Positions 7,185-13,181 of a DNA stretch of 14,875 nt are shown piece after piece. Source of the DNA: CALGLS01 sp964508085 (lineage in GTDB: Bacteria > Bacteroidota > Bacteroidia > Chitinophagales > Saprospiraceae); assembly GCA_964508085.1 (NCBI GenBank), contig CAZDTI010000214.1, positions 1 through 14,875 of the forward strand, read 5' to 3'. Below the pieces are notes generated by a model. It saw nothing but the letters and a program-made list of their open reading frames with translations. It was not told the origin of the DNA and ran no database searches. How positions within the stretch are numbered: the stretch's first letter is position 1; each line of letters starts with the position of its first letter. Position numbers and translations under genes: made by a program.

Positions 7185-8510
7185 CTAACTATTCAACCAC
7201 CCGTGAATCCCCTGAGCAGCGACCTTCCCTTCATAAGCACCATTCACAACCTCCGCTCCACCATTCACCGCATCCCCACCCGCAAAATACATCGGTTTGG
7301 TCGTTTGGTAATTTTCCATGTTTACAACAATTCTTTTACGTTTGTCCATTTCCAAACCATCAATCAAACTTAAAAAAGAACCTTGCTTAGCCTGTCCAGT
7401 CGCTTTGATAACCAAATCACAAGGAACAATAAACTCACTGCCCTCTATTTTTTCCAACTTTCCATTGCTGCTTCGTGTTCGAATAAATTTTACACCAGTC
7501 GCTTTTTTATCCCCCGTGATTTCCACCGGAGAAACATTAAACAATCCTTTTACACCAGCATACTTCGCCAACTGATATTCAAAACCATAAGCCCCCATTT
7601 CTTGCTTACTGCGACGATATGCCAAAAACACATTTTCAGCCCCCATCCGCGCAGACTCCGAAGCCGCATCAACAGCAGTATTCCCGCCACCGATGATGAT
7701 AACATTATCCGGCACTTGAATTTTGTGGTGTTGCATCCGCAATTCTTCGATGAATTCTACAGCGCCCACCACATTTCCTTTTTCTTCCCCCGGCATGTTT
7801 AAAGTCGCCGTAGCTCCTAAACCAACGCCAAGGAAAATTGCATCATAGTCGTTTTCTAGTTCTTGTAATTGTATTGTTGTGCTAATTGGAGCATTGTACT
7901 GAATATTAAAATGCAGTTGCTTTTGCAAATAATCCATCTCGTCCAAAACTTCCTGATTCGTAATTTTATAAGGCGCAACCCCATAAACCGTTAGCCCGGA
8001 AGGTTTGTCTTTTGCCTCAAAGACATCTACCGCATAACCCAATGTTCTTAGTTCACAAGCACAAGCAATTCCCGCAGGCCCCGCTCCGATGATGGCTACC
8101 TTTTTACCATTGTCTGGCCCCGGAGCAAATAGGGGAGTCCCGGACTCTATCGCCTGATCTGTTGCAAAATTTTGCAGTCGACCAATTTGAATAACCGGCA
8201 CTTGCTGTCCATCATATACACAAGCCCCTTCACACAATTCACTAGTCGGACAAACCTTTCCGCAGGCATTCCCAAGCCAATTGGCTTCAAAAATAGTCTT
8301 CGCCGCCCCGGTCGTATTCCCCGTATGAATTTGCTTGATAAAAAGCGGAATGTCGATGTGCGTCGGACAAGCATTCATACAAGGCGCATCGTAGCAAAAC
8401 AAGCAACGAGAACTCTCATAAAATGCTTCTGTTTGATTCATTAAAGGTTTTTTCTGCGCAAAATTTTGCTCAAATTCCTTTTCGGTAGTAGGTCGTTTGT
8501 ATTCTGCCAA
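7185..8510 (-). CDS. preT: NAD-dependent dihydropyrimidine dehydrogenase, NADH/FAD subunit PreT
   Basis: A 441-residue flavoprotein of the glutamate-synthase-small-subunit type. It takes electrons from NADH and passes them through FAD and iron-sulfur clusters to PreA. The N-terminal domain has eight cysteines: Cys36/39/44/48 (CLFCYDAPCMNAC) and Cys83/87/93/97 (CGKVCPTSELCEGAC). The FAD dinucleotide fold begins VAIIGAGPAGIAC (138-150) and the NADH fold VIIIGGGNTAVDAA (about 273-286). The second FAD contact is MYFAGGDAVNGGAEVV near the C-terminus. The only start upstream of the first cysteines is TTG at 8508-8510, and an in-frame stop lies five codons before it. The first ATG is codon 24, which would leave only 12 residues before Cys36, so TTG is preferred. 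The bup hairpin repeat lies directly upstream. Confidence 0.93.
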   Translation of the reverse strand: MAEYKRPTTEKEFEQNFAQKKPLMNQTEAFYESSRCLFCYDAPCMNACPTHIDIPLFIKQIHTGNTTGAAKTIFEANWLGNACGKVCPTSELCEGACVYDGQQVPVIQIGRLQNFATDQAIESGTPLFAPGPDNGKKVAIIGAGPAGIACACELRTLGYAVDVFEAKDKPSGLTVYGVAPYKITNQEVLDEMDYLQKQLHFNIQYNAPISTTIQLQELENDYDAIFLGVGLGATATLNMPGEEKGNVVGAVEFIEELRMQHHKIQVPDNVIIIGGGNTAVDAASESARMGAENVFLAYRRSKQEMGAYGFEYQLAKYAGVKGLFNVSPVEITGDKKATGVKFIRTRSSNGKLEKIEGSEFIVPCDLVIKATGQAKQGSFLSLIDGLEMDKRKRIVVNMENYQTTKPMYFAGGDAVNGGAEVVNGAYEGKVAAQGIHGWLNS

Positions 8511-8544
8511 AGTAATTGGTTTTTATTATTTAAGATAATATCGG

Positions 8545-8634
8545 TAGACGGTTTTACGGTGGACGGTATACGGGAGGACGGTGAACGGCCCCCGCGATTG
8601 AAGGCCCGTCCACCGTCCACCGTAAAACCGTCTA
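8545..8634. repeat. 23-bp perfect inverted repeat built from 15-bp GACGGT units
   Basis: Arms at 8545-8567 and 8612-8634 are perfect 23-bp reverse complements, separated by 44 bases. The left side contains three tandem 15-bp units starting GACGGT at 8547, 8562 and 8577. The right arm, read on the minus strand, holds two more units. The right arm includes the last codon position of the upstream gene: its TAG stop is the CTA at 8632-8634. On the bup-preT transcript it would fold into a very stable hairpin. It resembles GACGGT/ACGGTGG-type intergenic repeats of other Bacteroidota (from memory, not searched). Confidence 0.8.
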
Positions 8635-9498
8635 AAGCTCCGTCAACTTCCCATACGTCTCCGGTCTTCGATCCCTATAAAACTGCCAGGTAGAACGCAC
8701 TTCGCTAATCAAGTCCAAATCGAATTCTGCGATCAGTAACTCATCGTCGTATTCAGAAGCTTCGGAGAATATTTGGCCGCGTGGATCTACGAAATAGGAG
8801 GTGCCATAAAAGCGACCTAAGCCCCAGGGTTTTTCTTCGCCTACGCGATTGATGCAACCCATGAAGTAGCCATTGGCGGCTGCGTGTGCAGGTTGTTCGA
8901 GTTTCCACAAATATTGGGAAAGCCCCGCTACTGTAGCCGAAGGATTATAAACAATTTCCGCTCCATTTAATCCAAGGATTCTGGCGCCATCCGGGAAGTG
9001 GCGATCGTAGCAAATGTAGATCCCGATTTTTGCATACTTAGTTTGAAAAACGGGGTAACCTAAGTTGCCCGGTTTGAAGAAAAATTTCTCCCAAAACCCA
9101 GTGGTATGTGGAATGTGGTTTTTCCGATATTTGCCCAGATAGGTTCCGTCCGCATCTATTACGGCAGCAGTGTTATAAAGTACACCGGGCTGTTCGATTT
9201 CATAAATGGGAACAATCATTACCATCTGATATTTCTTGGCGTATTCCTGCATTCTGGCAACAGTTGGTCCGGGTACCGGCTCCGCAGATTCATACCATTT
9301 TCGATCTTGTCCCGGGCAAAAATATGGAGTGTTGAATATCTCCTGCAAGCAAAGAATCTGTACGCCTTTTTTTCCTGCTTCTTCAATGTATGGAATGTGT
9401 TTGTCTACCATGGCGTCCATGATTTCCTGGATGCTGCCTTCTCCTTCTGTCATTGGAAGGCTCATTTGTATCAAACCGGATTTTACTTTTCTAGGCAT
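8632..9498 (-). CDS. Beta-ureidopropionase (N-carbamoyl-beta-alanine amidohydrolase), nitrilase superfamily
   Basis: A 288-residue carbon-nitrogen hydrolase. The nitrilase catalytic triad is visible: Glu53 in LCLQEIFN, Lys126 in KYRKNHIPH and Cys163 in IYICYDRHFPDGAR. Length and the segments FWEKFFFKPGN and NRVGEE match N-carbamoyl amino-acid amidases and beta-ureidopropionases. In the pathway it would hydrolyse N-carbamoyl-beta-alanine or its beta-methyl form to the beta-amino acid, CO2 and ammonia in the cytoplasm. An N-carbamoylputrescine or N-carbamoyl-D-amino-acid amidase is possible from the protein alone, but the preT-preA-hydA context favours beta-ureidopropionase. The stop codon lies within the 23-bp inverted repeat, so the 3' end may have been reshaped by that repeat. 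ATG 9498 is followed at once by the conserved first strand (KSGLIQMSL). Confidence 0.88.
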   Translation of the reverse strand: MPRKVKSGLIQMSLPMTEGEGSIQEIMDAMVDKHIPYIEEAGKKGVQILCLQEIFNTPYFCPGQDRKWYESAEPVPGPTVARMQEYAKKYQMVMIVPIYEIEQPGVLYNTAAVIDADGTYLGKYRKNHIPHTTGFWEKFFFKPGNLGYPVFQTKYAKIGIYICYDRHFPDGARILGLNGAEIVYNPSATVAGLSQYLWKLEQPAHAAANGYFMGCINRVGEEKPWGLGRFYGTSYFVDPRGQIFSEASEYDDELLIAEFDLDLISEVRSTWQFYRDRRPETYGKLTEL

Positions 9499-9594
9499 AT
9501 TGATTATTTTTATTTTTTAAAATTATTGATTTGTTTTTAATTTTTTAATGCTGTGTTTTTTGTGAAGACTGTTAGCTTCGCTAGAGGTTTTTTT

Positions 9595-9632
9595 ACCGCA
9601 AAGGACGCTAAGAGCGCAAAGGTAGCGCAACG
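9595..9632. repeat. GCGCAAAGG-type short repeat
   Basis: The sequence holds repeated CGCAAAGG words (CCGCAAAGGACGC, then GCGCAAAGGTAGCGC) with about 17-base spacing and a small GCGC...GCGC stem followed by T's on the plus strand. Similar CGCAAAGA/CGCAAAGG strings are scattered between genes in many bacteria; this assignment is from memory. Confidence 0.4.
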
Positions 9633-9679
9633 TTTTTTTCTAGGACTTTGAACGGCACTCAGACTAATCCAAAAGATTG

Positions 9680-9737
9680 TCATTCCGAGCGAGGGAGGCA
9701 CGACCGTTCCTCGACTCGCTGCACTCGCTCGGAATGA
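9680..9737. repeat. TCATTCCGAGCGA palindromic intergenic repeat, copy 1
   Basis: TCATTCCGAGCGA (9680-9692) and TCGCTCGGAATGA (9725-9737) are perfect 13-bp inverted arms with a 32-base loop. The loop includes GGAGGCACGAC, shared with copy 2. This is a familiar type of dispersed bacterial repeat (GTCATTCCGAGCGAAGGAGG...). Here it sits between hydA and the ureidopropionase gene and could form a transcript hairpin. Confidence 0.7.
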
Positions 9738-9779
9738 GAGAAAGGCACGACCAAATCAACAATGCCAGATGGAACCCGT

Positions 9780-9818
9780 TGTCATTCCGAGCGAAGGAGG
9801 CACGACTGAGTCGAGGAA
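9780..9818. repeat. TCATTCCGAGCGA intergenic repeat, copy 2
   Basis: This is a direct copy of the left half of the repeat at 9680, in the same orientation: TGTCATTCCGAGCG followed by GGAGGCACGAC, then TGAGTCGAGGAATT. It ends exactly where the hydA stop codon (9819-9821) begins, so the repeat directly abuts the gene. The right inverted arm is missing. Confidence 0.65.
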
Positions 9819-11201
9819 TTAGATAGTTAAAGACGTTTTCCCCCTTGGGACAAACTGCCCAAATCCAGCCTTCAACTTGCACTCTTCATTCTCAATCGCC
9901 ACATTTCCCCGCAACAAAACCGTCTCACATTTCCCCGTTAATTTCCAACCTTCGTAGCCGGAGTAATCGACATTCATATGATGCGTATCCACTGAAATGG
10001 TATGTTTTTTAGTTGGATCAAAAATAACAATATCAGCGTCGGCACCAATGGCGATGGTTCCTTTGCGGGGATACATACCAAATATTTTGGCGGCATTGGT
10101 AGACGTAACTTCGACGAATTTATTCAAAGATATATTTCCTTTGCCGACTCCTTCCGTAAACATCAATTCCATGCGATGTTCTATGGCGGGATGGCCGTTT
10201 GGAATTTTAGAAAAGTCATCCTTTCCCATTTTCTTTTGCTCCCACATGAACGGGCAATGATCTGTTCCAACCACCTGAACCAATCCTTGATTGATGCCCG
10301 ACCAAAGTGCCACCTGATCTTTCTTCTCCCGAAGCGGCGGACTCATGACCCACTTGGCCCCTTCAAAATCATCCTCATAAAGCGAAGCATCCAAAACCAA
10401 ATATTGAGAACAAGTTTCCACAAATACTTTTTGATTGCGGGTAGTCGCTCGGCGAATGGCATTCAAGGCCCCTTCACAAGTCATGTGAACAATGTAACCG
10501 GGGCAACCTGTGTACTCCAACATATCTGCAAAACGGCCGGAAGCTTCTGCCTCCGTCACCTCCGGTTGAGAAAGGTAGTGATACAAGGGAGCCAATTTTC
10601 CTTCCGCTCGATGTTTGGCAATCAGCGAATCAATCATATCGCCATTGGTAGCATGTACGGTGACTAAGCCGCCGTGTTTTTTGACCACTTTCATCAGTTG
10701 CACCATCTGCCCATCGTCGATCATGAGGGCGCCTTTGTAGGCCATGAAAGTTTTGAAAGATGTGATGCCTTCTTCTTTTATAAATTGAACGACTTCCTTT
10801 GCTACATCGTCATTGAAATCTGTTACGGCCATGTGATAAGAATAATCACCAATGGCTTTTCCCTGAGATTTTTTCTGCCAGGTCTTCAATGCATTGTGAA
10901 GCGTATCTCCTTGTGTTTGTAAAATGAAATCAATCACCATTGTGGTACCTCCGTGGAGGGCGGCGCGGGTTCCGGTTTCGTAATCGTCGCTGGAAGAGGT
11001 GCCCATAAAAGGCATGTCGAGATGTACGTGCGGATCAATGCCTCCGGGGAATACGAATTTTCCAGTGGCGTCTATGGTTTTGTCCGCTTTGTAGCTTAGG
11101 TTTTTTCCGATGGCTTGAATGCTTTCGCCCTCGATGTATAGGTCAGCGATGTAGTCTGATTCTGCGGTGATGATGCGGCCGTTTTTTATTAGGATTGACA
11201 T
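9819..11201 (-). CDS. hydA: Dihydropyrimidinase / D-hydantoinase
   Basis: A 460-residue cyclic amidohydrolase, the usual length for the family. It opens dihydrouracil or dihydrothymine to the N-carbamoyl-beta-amino acid. The binuclear metal ligands are present: His58 and His60 in GIDPHVHLDMPF, the carboxylated Lys150 in TSFKTFMAYKG, His183 in VTVHATNGD, His239 in YIVHMTCEGA and Asp314 in VGTDHCPF. Tyr155 matches the substrate-binding Tyr of hydantoinases. Residue 185 is Thr where I recall Glu in most relatives (VHAENGD). The C-terminal beta-sandwich ends FGQFVPRG. From the protein alone a hydantoinase is equally possible, but the neighbouring preTA and ureidopropionase genes favour dihydropyrimidinase. 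It starts at ATG 11201, only 18 bases after the upstream helical-repeat gene, implying co-transcription with it. Confidence 0.93.
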   Translation of the reverse strand: MSILIKNGRIITAESDYIADLYIEGESIQAIGKNLSYKADKTIDATGKFVFPGGIDPHVHLDMPFMGTSSSDDYETGTRAALHGGTTMVIDFILQTQGDTLHNALKTWQKKSQGKAIGDYSYHMAVTDFNDDVAKEVVQFIKEEGITSFKTFMAYKGALMIDDGQMVQLMKVVKKHGGLVTVHATNGDMIDSLIAKHRAEGKLAPLYHYLSQPEVTEAEASGRFADMLEYTGCPGYIVHMTCEGALNAIRRATTRNQKVFVETCSQYLVLDASLYEDDFEGAKWVMSPPLREKKDQVALWSGINQGLVQVVGTDHCPFMWEQKKMGKDDFSKIPNGHPAIEHRMELMFTEGVGKGNISLNKFVEVTSTNAAKIFGMYPRKGTIAIGADADIVIFDPTKKHTISVDTHHMNVDYSGYEGWKLTGKCETVLLRGNVAIENEECKLKAGFGQFVPRGKTSLTI

Positions 11202-11219
11202 AGGTGGATTTGTGGGTTT

Positions 11220-11942
11220 TTATTTTAATAATCCAGTATAAAAATCTGATGTTCTTATCAATTCTTCATATAGGTTGTAGAAGTAGGCTTCAAGTTTAGA
11301 ATTAATTTCTTTTAATCTTATTGCTGCTTCCTCTTTGCTCAATTTTTCATATTCATTATTGTAGAAATTACTCCATACTTTATTAGTGTGATATTGCATT
11401 TCATGAATTCCTAATAAATATAGATTTAATTCTCTGTCAAATATTTTAATGGTATGCGTTTCAATGTTTTCTAGTTTTATAAAATTAATATTTTTCACAC
11501 AATCCTCTAATTCATTTTTTATTTCTGATGGTTTATATTCCTTTCTGATGGATTGAATTAATATTGCATAAAGGTCAATTATGCTTTTGTCACCAGAGAT
11601 TAAACTAGTAATACTTTGATCAAAAGCCAGAGGCAGCAAAGTATCAATTGCTAATTCATATTTTTCCATTTGGCAATAAGCTTTACTCAATAGCGTTAAT
11701 CTGTGAATATATAGCAGTGCTGCTCCGTTTCCGCAATTGAATTCGTTATCATTATTTAAAGCCTCGACATGTTTTTCGATATATTCAATTGCTTCTTGAG
11801 GTTTATTAACAAGTAATGAATGCTCTGCTTTTTCAATCAATTCCCAGGAATTCAATTGGGATGTAGTGTCAATGTTTTGTGCATTTCCAAGTACACTAAA
11901 TAAACAACAAATGGTCAATGCCTTAATTTGATGAGTTTTCAT
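11220..11942 (-). CDS. Exported helical-repeat (TPR-like) hypothetical protein
   Basis: This 240-residue protein is not a family I can name. Residues 1-22 form a signal peptide: Lys2 and Lys7, a hydrophobic core ALTICCLFSVLG, and a cleavage-type NAQ ending. The mature part is predicted all-helical. It has TPR-like pairs around WELIEKAEHSLLVNKPQEAI (about 33-52), the segment LLYIHRLTLLSKAYCQMEKY, and YELAIDTLLPLAF, and ends in a charged coiled-coil-like stretch (about 195-235). A TTG two codons upstream (11948) is possible, but ATG 11942 gives a standard signal peptide. It lies between the short repeat element and hydA (18-base gap). It is more AT-rich than the catabolic genes, which may reflect lineage-specific acquisition. 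A role in pyrimidine use is not indicated by the sequence. Confidence 0.7.
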   Translation of the reverse strand: MKTHQIKALTICCLFSVLGNAQNIDTTSQLNSWELIEKAEHSLLVNKPQEAIEYIEKHVEALNNDNEFNCGNGAALLYIHRLTLLSKAYCQMEKYELAIDTLLPLAFDQSITSLISGDKSIIDLYAILIQSIRKEYKPSEIKNELEDCVKNINFIKLENIETHTIKIFDRELNLYLLGIHEMQYHTNKVWSNFYNNEYEKLSKEEAAIRLKEINSKLEAYFYNLYEELIRTSDFYTGLLK

Positions 11943-11957
11943 AGCCAATGTATTTTC

Positions 11958-12020
11958 TAATCCAATAGGGAAGAGGTTTTCAGCCTCCCCTCAATTCGCG
12001 CGGAACTTAATTTATTTTAA
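11958..12020. repeat. Short form of the intergenic repeat that also lies at 12869-13120
   Basis: The left 19 bases (TAATCCAATAGGGAAGAGG) match 12869-12886 except for one gap and two differences. The right 40 bases (11981-12020, starting CAGCCTCCCCTCAATTCGC) match 13079-13118 at 32 of 40 positions. The roughly 190-base interior of the long copy is absent, so this looks like an internally deleted form. It lies in the 89-base gap between the lipoprotein and helical-repeat genes, ending 11 bases before the lipoprotein stop, and can form a small GAGG/CCTC hairpin. Confidence 0.7.
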
Positions 12021-12031
12021 TGACCTTTTTC

Positions 12032-12820
12032 TTATTTTATTTCATCCACTCTTTCATTCCCATTCATAATAAATAACTTCCCATCTGACTCATTTATGCT
12101 ACATTTTGAAATAATAGAATCAGTATTTATTTCACCAAGATTATAGCTCTTCTTCGAAAGTAGCTCATTATTGCTTGTTAATTTAGCTGTCCAGATAATT
12201 CTATTTAAACTTCCTTCATCTGGTGAATAAGTTTCTCCTAATATGTATTGGTTATTATCAAACGATTCTTTGTCAATGATTCTTATCGATGAATATTTAG
12301 TTAAAAACAAATTTTTGATGTAGGTTTTATACTCAATCTTCTTTTCATAATATTTCCATATTGTTAGTATGGTGTTTTCTCTTTCTTCATCAACATAAAA
12401 TGGCAATATCAATTCATCATTACCATCTTTAAAAACGGGGTCAAAATAGTCGTTTTTCTTTACGGGAAGTAATTGGTTCGGTTCATATTCAGTTGATTCT
12501 GATTGGCCAATTATCTTATTAAAGTTAACAAAATACTCATTGTCATCATCTCCTAATTTATTGGTAATTAATTCATAGTACATTGTGTCGACAATAAATT
12601 TAGTTTTATAAAGCTCCTTAATTGATTTTGGTGCTGAATAAGGCGTTATCTTTAAAGTCATAGTATGTTTATGATCGGCTTCATTTGTTTTCTCTGTTTT
12701 ACCAAGGGATAATTTACTTTTATCATTTGATTTTTCCGAGTTCGAATTTGAATCAATTACGTTAGTAGAACAATTAAATAACATCAAGGACAAAACTGTA
12801 ATTATGGCAATATTCTTCAT
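12032..12820 (-). CDS. Hypothetical lipoprotein
   Basis: This 262-residue protein has no family that I recognise. Its first 17 residues form a lipoprotein signal peptide, MKNIAIITVLSLMLF then the lipobox LFNC with the lipidated Cys17. A low-complexity Ser/Asn/Lys/Glu linker follows (18-50), typical of proteins tethered to a membrane. The mature domain (about 53-262) alternates short beta-strands and charged loops, for example TMTLKITPYSAP, ELILPFYVDEER and KLFIMNGNERVDEIK, and contains no catalytic motif I can see. It is strongly AT-rich and rich in Asn, Lys and Ile compared with hydA. It is tightly bracketed by the two forms of one repeat, which may mean it was inserted between the permease and hydA. 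It could be an accessory surface protein, but that is inference. Confidence 0.68.
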   Translation of the reverse strand: MKNIAIITVLSLMLFNCSTNVIDSNSNSEKSNDKSKLSLGKTEKTNEADHKHTMTLKITPYSAPKSIKELYKTKFIVDTMYYELITNKLGDDDNEYFVNFNKIIGQSESTEYEPNQLLPVKKNDYFDPVFKDGNDELILPFYVDEERENTILTIWKYYEKKIEYKTYIKNLFLTKYSSIRIIDKESFDNNQYILGETYSPDEGSLNRIIWTAKLTSNNELLSKKSYNLGEINTDSIISKCSINESDGKLFIMNGNERVDEIK

Positions 12821-12868
12821 TTAAAACCTTTAGATTATGTATTGATTTAACAATAGGTACTTATTTTT

Positions 12869-13120
12869 TAATCTATAGGAAAGAGGCTACAGGCCTCAGA
12901 TTCTACAGCCTTGGGCAACGCCCAGGGTGATAATTTAGCCTTGTCGTAGCAGCCTCTCGGGCTGCGATTCCCCGATTTTTTAACGCGGTCGAGACGCAGA
13001 ATCTCAGGCCTGTAGCCTGACGAACGAACCTTGTGCTGAGCCAGGGGCGCTGCCCCTGCTTTTGGAATCTGAGGCCTACAGCCTCTCCTGAGTTCGCACC
13101 GATCTTAAATTATTTCAACA
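12869..13120. repeat. Long, multi-hairpin intergenic repeat element
   Basis: The element fills most of the 361-base gap (12821-13181) between the lipoprotein gene and the permease gene. Outer arms 12882-12903 and 13065-13086 pair at 20 of 22 positions. A third copy at 12998-13018 pairs with 12884-12904 at 20 of 21 positions, so the left arm has two possible partners. Inside are GC-rich hairpins: 12909-12927 (TTGGGC-AAC-GCCCAGGG core), 12949-12965 (GCAGCC-TCTCG-GGCTGC) and 13042-13058 (CAGGGGC-GCT-GCCCCTG). The words around GGGCAACGCCC resemble a dispersed repeat seen between genes in several phyla (from memory). It is non-coding. Flanks 12821-12868 and 13121-13181 are AT-rich with nothing clear in them. 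Confidence 0.75.
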
Positions 13121-13181
13121 TAAACTTACTTAGAGCCTCGCTCCAAGAACGTTCATATGTAACAATAGTAACACGGTATAT

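Larger units (their letters stand above)
9499..9818. other. Repeat-filled spacer between hydA and the ureidopropionase gene
   Basis: This 320-base gap has no gene. Next to the ureidopropionase start (9499-9590) it is very AT-rich and may hold a leader or promoter, though no exact minus-strand TAnnTTTG box is present. The remainder is taken up by GC-rich repeats described separately at 9595-9632, 9680-9737 and 9780-9818. Confidence 0.55.

Noticed and set aside
7158..7802. Overlapping plus-strand open frames opposite preT
   Set aside because: Shadows of the preT coding frame; low-complexity products and no start context.
8545..8634. Considered as a CRISPR-like array because of the regular 15-bp units
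   Set aside because: Units are adjacent without spacers, only five in total and partly inverted; no cas gene is present.
9106..9540. 144-codon plus-strand frame opposite the ureidopropionase gene
   Set aside because: Antisense shadow; the opposite strand has the full nitrilase triad, and this product is an unlikely Phe/Tyr-rich sequence.
9570..9595. Plus-strand terminator-like TAGC-TTC-GCTA hairpin followed by T's
   Set aside because: No plus-strand gene ends nearby and the stem is only four base pairs; it is more likely chance in T-rich spacer.
10002..10667. 221-codon open frame on the plus strand opposite hydA
   Set aside because: Antisense shadow of a gene with complete catalytic motifs; the product is rich in Phe, His and Ser without any domain.
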